A stretch of DNA of 64,000 nucleotides. It comes from JAODBJ01 sp963782465 (GTDB lineage: Bacteria; Actinomycetota; Acidimicrobiia; IMCC26256; PALSA-610). Under the pieces are notes generated by a model. It saw only the letters and a program-made list of their open reading frames with translations. It ran no database searches and was not told where the DNA came from. Shown here in pieces: positions 38,216 to 46,639 of this stretch (position 1 is its first letter; each line of letters starts with the position of its first letter). The stretch spans positions 744,001-808,000 of the forward strand of contig CAWAJR010000006.1 of NCBI GenBank assembly GCA_963782465.1, in the 5' to 3' direction. Made by a program: the position numbers and the translations under genes.

Positions 38216-40318
38216 ATGTTCGTCATGGTTGTCGCACCCGCGTGGCACGCTCTCCCGGTGCCCAGTCCCGAAGCCACCTTCGAAGCCGCCGCACTCGACG
38301 CGCTCCACACCCTCGTCGCCGCCGACGCCTCCTTCCGCGACGGCCAGCTCGAAGCGATCACCGCGCTGGCCCGCGACCGGCGCCGCGCGCTGGTAGTCCA
38401 GCGCACCGGTTGGGGCAAGAGCGCGGTGTACTTCGTCGCCACCCGCCTCCTGCGCGACGAGGGCGCGGGGCCGACAGTGCTCGTTTCACCGTTGCTCGCG
38501 TTGATGCGTAACCAGATCGCGAGTGCGGCTCGCGGCGGTCTGCGCGCCGAGACCATCAACAGCGACAACAAGGACGAGTGGGAGCGGGTTCGCAACGAAC
38601 TCGCGGCCGACGAGATCGACATCCTCCTCGTGTCGCCCGAACGTTTCGCCAACCGCGGCTTTCGCGAGGAGGTGCTTCCCGACCTCGTCGCCCGGGTCGG
38701 TCTCCTCGTCATCGACGAAGCCCATTGCATCAGCGACTGGGGCCACGATTTCCGCCCCGACTACCGCCGGCTCGCCCAACTCCTCGACCGGCTCGCGCCC
38801 GGCGTTCCGGTGCTCGGCACGACCGCAACGGCCAACGACCGGGTCGTTGCCGACATCGTCGAGCAACTCGGCGCGCAGCTGCTGGTGCACCGCGGCCCGC
38901 TCGAACGCGAGAGCCTCGCGCTCGACGTCGTCCACCTGCCGAGCCAGGCGGCCCGGTTGGCCTGGCTCGCCCGCGCGCTGCCCGAACTTCCCGGTACCGG
39001 GATCGTCTACACGTTGACCGTCGACGACGCACGCCGGGTCGCCTCCTGGCTGCAGCACAACGGTGTCGACGCGCGCGCCTACTTCGGGGAAGTCGGTTCC
39101 GCCGACAAGCAGGAGATCGAAGACGACCTGCGCGACAACCGGCTGAAGTGCGTCGTGGCCACCTCCGCGCTCGGGATGGGCTACGACAAACCCGACCTTG
39201 CCTTCGTCGTTCACTTCCAGGTGCCGGGCTCCGCGATCGCGTACTACCAGCAGGTCGGCCGGGCCGGGCGGTCGATGGAACGGGCGTACGGGATCGCGCT
39301 GGTCGGCGAGGAAGACCGCCGCATCCAGGACTGGTTCATCAACACGGCGTTCCCACCCCGCGAGCAGGCCGAAGCGGTCGTGACATTGCTCGCGGAGCGC
39401 GGAACCTGGGTCGGGCTCCGCGACATCGAAGAGGTCGTCAACCTGCGCCGCTCGCGATTGTCGAACATGTTGAAGGTGCTCGAGGTCGAAGGCGTCATCG
39501 AGCGTGATGGCACAAAGGCACGCCGGACGGGCGAAACGTGGACGTACCCGCAGGGGCGCATCGACGCGGTGACGACGCAACGGCGGCAGGAACAGGACCG
39601 GATGCACCTGTTCCTCACCGGCGACGGATGCCTGATGCAGTTCCTGCGCGAAGAACTCGACGACCCGGCCGCGAAACCGTGCGGACGTTGCGCGCGCTGC
39701 ACGGGCGCACACCTGATCTCCCCGCCGGCCGATCCCGCACTCGTGCGCGACGCGATCCAGTTCCTGCAGCGCCGGTGGATCCCCTTGGAACCACGCAAGA
39801 AATGGCCCGACCTGAAGAACATCCCGCCGGCCTCGCGTGCGGAACCCGGTCGGGTGCTCGCCCAGTACGGCGACGGCGGCTGGGGCACCGTCGTGCGCGA
39901 GTGCCGCGAGAAGCACGACTACGACGACGACCTCGTCGAGGCCCTGGCCGGCCTCGTGCGCGAATGGTCGCCGGGCCCGGCGCCGGAGTGGGTTACCGCG
40001 GTGCCGTCGCGTCGCCAACCCGACCTCGTCCCGTCGTTCGCCCGCCGTGTCGCGTACCGGCTCGGTCTCCCGTTCGTCGGCACGATCACGTGCACTCGCG
40101 ACACGGTTCCCCAACGGCAGATGGCGAACAGTTCGCAGCAGTACGCGAACGTGCGCGACGCGTTCGCCGTTGGCGACGCCCGCCCGGCTGGTCCGGTGCT
40201 CCTCGTCGACGACATCGTCGATTCCGGTTGGACGCTCACTGTCGTCGCCGCCGCGCTACGCGACGCGGGTGCCGGCCCGGTATTCCCCGTCGCGCTGGCC
40301 CGATCGATGAGCGAATAG
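38216..40318 (+). CDS. RecQ-family DNA helicase fused to a phosphoribosyltransferase domain
   Basis: 700-residue protein. The helicase part has an aromatic-Gln motif region FRDGQLEAI, Walker A RTGWGKSAVYF (about 63-73), DEAH at about 167-170 with the RecQ-type DEAHCISDWGHDFRP, and motif VI QQVGRAGRS. A zinc module is present as PCGRCARC. The final third has a winged-helix-like segment and then a type I phosphoribosyltransferase with the PRPP motif VLLVDDIVDSGWT (about 661-673). RecQ-PRTase fusions are known in actinobacteria but their role is obscure; the PRTase resembles ComF. HRDC is absent. GTG 38258 is an alternative start nearer the conserved region. Confidence 0.88.
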   Translation: MFVMVVAPAWHALPVPSPEATFEAAALDALHTLVAADASFRDGQLEAITALARDRRRALVVQRTGWGKSAVYFVATRLLRDEGAGPTVLVSPLLALMRNQIASAARGGLRAETINSDNKDEWERVRNELAADEIDILLVSPERFANRGFREEVLPDLVARVGLLVIDEAHCISDWGHDFRPDYRRLAQLLDRLAPGVPVLGTTATANDRVVADIVEQLGAQLLVHRGPLERESLALDVVHLPSQAARLAWLARALPELPGTGIVYTLTVDDARRVASWLQHNGVDARAYFGEVGSADKQEIEDDLRDNRLKCVVATSALGMGYDKPDLAFVVHFQVPGSAIAYYQQVGRAGRSMERAYGIALVGEEDRRIQDWFINTAFPPREQAEAVVTLLAERGTWVGLRDIEEVVNLRRSRLSNMLKVLEVEGVIERDGTKARRTGETWTYPQGRIDAVTTQRRQEQDRMHLFLTGDGCLMQFLREELDDPAAKPCGRCARCTGAHLISPPADPALVRDAIQFLQRRWIPLEPRKKWPDLKNIPPASRAEPGRVLAQYGDGGWGTVVRECREKHDYDDDLVEALAGLVREWSPGPAPEWVTAVPSRRQPDLVPSFARRVAYRLGLPFVGTITCTRDTVPQRQMANSSQQYANVRDAFAVGDARPAGPVLLVDDIVDSGWTLTVVAAALRDAGAGPVFPVALARSMSE

Positions 40319-40409
40319 CCCGTTACGCCGCTGCTGCACTCGCGCCGGCCCTCGCCCGATGGGCAACGCGAACGTCGGCGATCGCCCCCACGCGAACCTC
40401 GACAGCGGG

Positions 40410-40451
40410 CGGCGGCCCGGCACCTCGTCGTTGCGAAGTGCCGGGCCGCCG
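40410..40451. terminator. Strong GC hairpin between convergent genes
   Basis: Perfect 14-base arms CGGCGGCCCGGCAC (40410-40423) and GTGCCGGGCCGCCG (40438-40451), loop 14. It lies in the 195-base gap between the recQ-like gene and the convergent secreted-protein gene. I see no coding sequence in the gap. Confidence 0.65.
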
Positions 40452-40513
40452 GTGTCGGGCCACGGCGATTGGGGGGCCGCGCCGTGCCCGGAACGTGCGG
40501 CGGCGAACGCCGC

Positions 40514-41137
40514 TCAGTACGCCCAGGAGTAGTGACCGTCGCCTTGCACCTCGACGTCGTTGTGCAACTGGGCCGACGCGCCTGCACACGAGCGACCGAG
40601 CGCGAAGCGGGCGTCGCCACCGGCGCCAAAGCGCGAGCGAGCCTGCAACCAGCCGGCGTAGTCGTCGTCCCATCCGCACGTCGACCAACCCATCGTGGCA
40701 CTGGTCGACCGCTGCACCGTCGGTTCCGACGTGACCGTCGTTCCGTTGAAACACCAGTTGCGCACGGTGGTCTTCGCGGTCATCAACACCGCGCCGAAGA
40801 CGTTGCGCCGGACGGTCGTGAGCGTGACGTCGGCGCAACGCGGCCCGCGCCCGGGGACGTACGGCTGCGTCGTTCCCGGCACCGTGCGGCGCACCTGCGC
40901 GATCTCGATCGACGGCGTCACGACGAGGGAACGCGCGGCGCTCGAAACCCGTGCGAGGTCGGCTGCCGAGTGCACCGACGCGGCCGCGTTCCACGTCGCG
41001 GCCGACACGGTCTTCACTCCCCCGGCGCCGCCCGACGCGGCCGCCGGGGCCGACCCGAGCGCGAAGACCCCGGCGGCGACGCCGAGCGCGGCAACGACCC
41101 CGCAACCGAGCCCCACTCGCGTCCTGCGACCAACCAT
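40514..41137 (-). CDS. Secreted protein of unknown function
   Basis: 207-residue protein with a clear Sec signal peptide: basic MVGRRTRVG, a hydrophobic run VVAALGVAAGVFALG and an AxA-type site near APAAASG. The mature part has about five cysteines (in PRCADV, RNWCFNG, STCGW and RSCAGA) likely forming disulfides, and many Thr/Ser-rich strands (VTLTTVRRNVFGAVLMT). It looks like a small beta-rich exported domain; I do not recognise a family. ATG 41137 is preferred because GGAGG stands just upstream. An inverted repeat lies about 65 bases upstream. Confidence 0.65.
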   Translation of the reverse strand: MVGRRTRVGLGCGVVAALGVAAGVFALGSAPAAASGGAGGVKTVSAATWNAAASVHSAADLARVSSAARSLVVTPSIEIAQVRRTVPGTTQPYVPGRGPRCADVTLTTVRRNVFGAVLMTAKTTVRNWCFNGTTVTSEPTVQRSTSATMGWSTCGWDDDYAGWLQARSRFGAGGDARFALGRSCAGASAQLHNDVEVQGDGHYSWAY

Positions 41138-41200
41138 TCGAACCTCCGTGTTCGGGTGTGTTCGTGCCGCACTCATGGCGGCCACTGCCGAACCGGAAGT

Positions 41201-41219
41201 ATCTCAGACGCTATGAGAT
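41201..41219. promoter_or_regulatory. Inverted repeat upstream of secreted-protein gene
   Basis: ATCTCA (41201-41206) and TGAGAT (41214-41219) with a 7-base centre. On the minus strand a TTGAGA hexamer just upstream of it could be a -35 element, placing the repeat in the core promoter. A candidate operator only. Confidence 0.3.
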
Positions 41220-41251
41220 TGTCTCAAGTTGTGTTGCAGTGCGTCGGACAG

Positions 41252-42364
41252 TCAGCCCGACGGGCGGAGTTCCGCGGCGGCGATGGCCGGGCTGAGCACG
41301 TAGTCGTCGGCTTCCTCGTCGAAGTCCATGTCGATGACCCCCCGGGCGTCGGCCGCGGTCGCGAACTGGCGGAAGCCGCTGTAGCCGAAGCGTTTCTCGG
41401 TGAAGTCGGGTTGCACCTTCCGCAACTGGTTCTTCAACCCCGACAGGTGCACGGAACCGGTCTTCTTCGACAGCCGCTCGACGACCGTGCGCAAGAGGTC
41501 GAACGCGGCGCCTTCGTCTTCCACCGCGGTCGCGAAGGTCACCTCGGGGTCGCCTTTCGCGCTCCCCTCGCTCAGCTCGATCACGCCCCGGTCGGCGAGG
41601 TTGCGCAACAGCTCGCCGAAGCCGCGGAACCCGTACTGCGCCTCGTCGAACGTCGGGTCCTTGCGCAACACGGCGCGCTTCAGGGTGCTGGCGTACACCG
41701 GCCCCGTGCTGCCGCGTTCGAGACCGGCGAGCGTCGTCGTGATCAACACACCGAGGTCCTGCGGCGCGCCGAGCGTCTCGGTCTCTTCGACCTCCGCGTC
41801 GACCGGCTCGGTCTCTTCCACCTTCGCCTTCGCGCCGCGGCGACTGCCGCCGCGCCGAGAGGGCTTCTTCGCGCGGTTCGCCTCGACGCCTTCGAGCCGC
41901 TCGTAGAAGATGAACTCGTCGCACGCCGGCGGGAGGATGGCCGACGTCGAGGCTTCGACACCGATGCCGATCACGCTGCGGTTGAGCGAACGCAACTTCT
42001 GAACCAGGGGCGTGAAATCGCTGTCGCCGGTGCACAAGACGAACGTCGTGATGTAGTCGTGTTCGAAGCACAATTCGATTGCGTCGACGGCCATCTTGAT
42101 GTCGGCGGCGTTCTTGCGTACGGCCCCCATGCGTTGCGGGATCTCGATCAGCTCGACACTGTGGCGGGCGAGCATCCGGCGGTCTTCCTCGAAATACGAC
42201 CAGTCGGCGTAGGCGCGCCGCACGACCACCCGGCCCCGCTCCGCGAGCGCGTCGGCGATCGGGCGGATGTCGAAGGTGGCGCCGTGCAGCGCCTCCCGGG
42301 CGCCGATGGCGAGGTTCTCGTAGTCGAGAAACAGGGCTATGCGTTCTTCGTCAGCGGTAGGCAT
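41252..42364 (-). CDS. NYN-domain RNase-like protein with two OST-HTH/LOTUS domains
   Basis: 370-residue protein. Residues about 8-150 form an NYN (PIN-like) domain with the acidic active-site set: ALFLDYENL (Asp about 14), NAADIKMAVDA, and CTGDSDFTPLV. A basic linker (KKPSRRGGSRRGAK) and an acidic stretch follow. The C-terminal half has two OST-HTH/LOTUS modules, one around LKRAVLRKDPTFDEAQYGFRGF, seen as FDEAQYGFRGFGELL, the other around FTEKRFGYSGFRQFA; both carry the G-[FY]-xxF signature. LOTUS modules bind RNA, so this is a likely sequence- or structure-guided ribonuclease (LabA/MARF1-like). Divergent from the flavin monooxygenase-like gene 43 bases away. Confidence 0.85.
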   Translation of the reverse strand: MPTADEERIALFLDYENLAIGAREALHGATFDIRPIADALAERGRVVVRRAYADWSYFEEDRRMLARHSVELIEIPQRMGAVRKNAADIKMAVDAIELCFEHDYITTFVLCTGDSDFTPLVQKLRSLNRSVIGIGVEASTSAILPPACDEFIFYERLEGVEANRAKKPSRRGGSRRGAKAKVEETEPVDAEVEETETLGAPQDLGVLITTTLAGLERGSTGPVYASTLKRAVLRKDPTFDEAQYGFRGFGELLRNLADRGVIELSEGSAKGDPEVTFATAVEDEGAAFDLLRTVVERLSKKTGSVHLSGLKNQLRKVQPDFTEKRFGYSGFRQFATAADARGVIDMDFDEEADDYVLSPAIAAAELRPSG

Positions 42365-42407
42365 CTCACGGGTGAGCGTACCGGTGGCGCCGATTACGGT
42401 CGGGCCC

Positions 42408-43538
42408 ATGGCAACCGGTGCGAACCAATACCTCGAGGCGGCCCGCGATCTTCGAGGGACGATCGAGAAGGGCGTCCAGCACGGCGCCGGAGGTGAACGC
42501 AGCATTTCCGACGCGACGATGGGTGCGATCGTCGACGCCGGCCTCCACGGCGTGCTCACGCCGAGCGAGGTCGGCGGCGCCGAACTGCCACTCACCGACG
42601 CCATCGACGTGTTCGCCGAGCTGGCCTACGCCGACGGCTCCGTCGGTTGGTGCGTCATGGCGTCGGCGAGCGTCACCGCGTTCTTCGGGGCCTGGGCCGA
42701 GGACGCATTCACCCGCGTCTGCTTCAGCGACGGTGTTCCGCTCGCGGCGGGGCAGTTCGCGCCGAACGGCACCGCCGATCTCGATGCCGGCGGCGGCTAC
42801 ACGATCAACGGCGACTACCAGTTCGGTTCGGGCATACGGCACGCGCAATGGGTGGGCGCGGGTGTGCTCACCCGCCCGACCGACGGCACCGATCCCGAGT
42901 TCCTCCTCGCGCTCTTCCCCGCGGCGTACGCGACGCAAAAGGGCAACTGGGATGTGCTCGGCCTGCGCGCGACGGCGTCGGAAGACTACGAAGTTCGCGA
43001 CGTGCACGTACCGACGAGCGCGACGTTCAATTTCTTCGCGCCGACGCGCCATCACGGCGGCAAGGTGTACGACCTCGGTGTGCTCGGGCTCACCGCAGTC
43101 GGTCACGCGGGCTTCGCGATCGGCGTGACCCGGCGCGCGCTCGACGAGCTCGCCGCCGTCGCCACTGAGAAGCACCGTATGGGTGCCGCGACCCCGTTGC
43201 GCGAGAGCGAACGGTTCCTGCACGAACTCGGCACACTCGAGGGTCGGTTCCGTGCCGCGCGCGCGTGGGCCTACGAAGCATTCTGCGAAGCGCAACGGGC
43301 CGCGGAGAACGGAACGCTCACGCCGCACCACGTCAACCTGGTCCGGCAGGCGACGGTGCACGCGACGCAAGACGGTGCCGACATCGCTCGCCACGCCTAC
43401 CTGCTGGCCGGCACGACCGCGCTGCGCGACGGCCCGTTGCAGCGCTGCTTTCGCGATTTGCACGCCGGCACGCAGCACTTCTTCGCCAGCCCGGCCGCGG
43501 CCCAAGACCTCGCCCGCGACATCCTCGCGGCCGGCTGA
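42408..43538 (+). CDS. Acyl-CoA dehydrogenase-fold flavin monooxygenase-like protein (HsaA/HpaH type)
   Basis: 376-residue protein with ACAD fold but the C-terminal type 2 pattern of group D two-component flavin monooxygenases (HsaA, HpaB-like). DGSVGWCVMASASVTAFFG and GGYTINGDYQFGSGIRHA are typical, as is the late ARHAYLLAGTTALRDGPLQRCFRDLHAGTQH, quoted here as LQRCFRDLHAGTQH. These enzymes hydroxylate aromatic substrates with reduced flavin from a partner reductase, which is not encoded nearby. HsaA acts in steroid A/B-ring breakdown, matching the lipid-catabolism flavour of the window, but the substrate is unproven. ATG 42408. Confidence 0.82.
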   Translation: MATGANQYLEAARDLRGTIEKGVQHGAGGERSISDATMGAIVDAGLHGVLTPSEVGGAELPLTDAIDVFAELAYADGSVGWCVMASASVTAFFGAWAEDAFTRVCFSDGVPLAAGQFAPNGTADLDAGGGYTINGDYQFGSGIRHAQWVGAGVLTRPTDGTDPEFLLALFPAAYATQKGNWDVLGLRATASEDYEVRDVHVPTSATFNFFAPTRHHGGKVYDLGVLGLTAVGHAGFAIGVTRRALDELAAVATEKHRMGAATPLRESERFLHELGTLEGRFRAARAWAYEAFCEAQRAAENGTLTPHHVNLVRQATVHATQDGADIARHAYLLAGTTALRDGPLQRCFRDLHAGTQHFFASPAAAQDLARDILAAG

Positions 43539-43547
43539 CCGGCGGCA

Positions 43548-43718
43548 TCACTCGGCCAGCGCGGTCATCAGTTCGAGTTTGGCGGCGCGCCGCGCCGGTT
43601 GCCACGACGCGACGGCCCCGACGATCGCGCCCAGCACGAGCAGCACGACCAACTGGGCGGGAGGGGCGACGACCAGGGCGAAGAAGATCGGCCCGCGGCG
43701 GTAGTCGACGACCAGCAC
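43548..43718 (-). pseudogene. C-terminal fragment of an FtsX/MacB-type ABC permease
   Basis: On the minus strand about 56 codons read VLVVDYRRGPIFFALVVAP, a hydrophobic segment LVVLLVLGAIVGAVASW, and QPARRAAKLELMTALAE before a TGA. This is the last transmembrane helix and PARRAA end of FtsX-type permeases. The rest of the protein (several hundred residues) is absent; the frame simply meets unrelated plus-strand sequence at about 43718. It converges on the flavin monooxygenase-like gene. Confidence 0.6.
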
Positions 43719-44685
43719 TGATCGCGCTACCGGTGCTGGCCGGCATCTGGTGCGCCGCCCACGCGCTCGACGCGTCCGAACCGCGTCACGCCGCGCGGTG
43801 GGCCGCGGCGGCGGGGTTCAGCGTCTTCCTGATCGGCTACTTCAAGTTGGTGTTGTTGATCGTGCCCGCGGGCTGCCTGCTCGCAGTCTTCTGGCACTAC
43901 CGGCGCGACGGCCGGCCGGCCGCCGCGGACATTCGACGCGTGCTCCGCTGGTTCACGATCGCGGCGGTCGTACCGTCGGTCGCCGTCGCCGCGTGGGTCG
44001 TCACGAGCGGGCTGTCGAGTGAGGTGTGGCACACGTGGTTCGTCATGCCGTTCGGCGCCGCGCACCGTTCGGGCAGGAGCACCGCGACGCTCCGCCAGTC
44101 GATCGAGACCTTCGGCAAGATCTCGGCCCCGCTCGGGATCCTCGCGACGTTCGGCGCCGACGAGTTGTGGTCGATGCGCGACCACGTGTGTCGCGCAACG
44201 TCGCGATCGGCACCGTCGTCGTGCTCGTCGGGAGCTCCGCCTTCGCCGCGCACCGTTTCGCGACCCGTGCGAACGACTACGCGCGGCACGGGTTCGCGCT
44301 CGGCACCGCCCATCGAGACGCATTCCAGGATGCGCAGTGGCCCGCACTCGCGACGGCGAGGAGCGACGCTCGGTTCCTCGACCGTTACCCGGCTTCGTAC
44401 CGCGTCGTCGTATGGGGCGATCCGCTCATCCTCTACCTCGCCGATCGCGAACCGGCGATCGGCGTCACCAGGTGGGCGCCGGAACAGATCGACGCGCGCC
44501 TGTGGAAACGCGCCGCGAAGGAGTTCGACGAACAGCAACCGCAGCTCGTCTTCGTCGATGACATCTCCTCGCCCTACCTCCGGACGCGAGGCGAGCGCTT
44601 CGACCGTCTCCTGGCGCGCGACTACCACGTTGCCGGTCGAACGACCGACGGCGTGTGGTACCTGCGCAAGGGCGCCGGCGGCTGA
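43713..44685 (+). pseudogene. Membrane glycosyltransferase-like protein, 5'-truncated and frameshifted
   Basis: The plus-strand frame begins without a start codon at PALIALPVLAGIWCAAH and shows at least three hydrophobic helices (AAAAGFSVFLIGYFKLVLLI and TIAAVVPSVAVAAWVVTSG) up to ELWSMRDHV. At about 44188 the frame shifts (two surplus bases, CACGTGTGTCGCGCAAC) and continues SRNVAIGTVVVLVG, then a soluble C-terminal domain with YRVVVWGDPLILYLADREP and ending VWYLRKGAGG. Layout resembles GT39/ArnT-like polytopic sugar transferases, with the catalytic N-terminal part missing. It directly abuts the FtsX fragment. Confidence 0.6.
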
Positions 44686-44702
44686 AGCCGGCTCAGGCCG
44701 CG

Positions 44703-46535
<1,833 letters not shown>

Positions 46536-46639
46536 GGCGAAAGGATCCTGGAACGGGGGGTTCCGCGACCATGCGGTCGCAGCGCCCAATGGTACCGGCC
46601 GGCCGCGGGGGTGTCGTACCCGTCTGGCACCATCTCCGC

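Noticed and set aside
46550..46564. GGAACGGGGGGTTCC upstream of typA and the UvrD-like helicase looks like an actinobacterial SOS (LexA) box.
   Set aside because: The GAAC and GTTC half-sites are 5 bases apart, not the 4 of the known box, and typA is not an SOS gene. A homopolymer error could hide a true box, but it cannot be supported as it stands.
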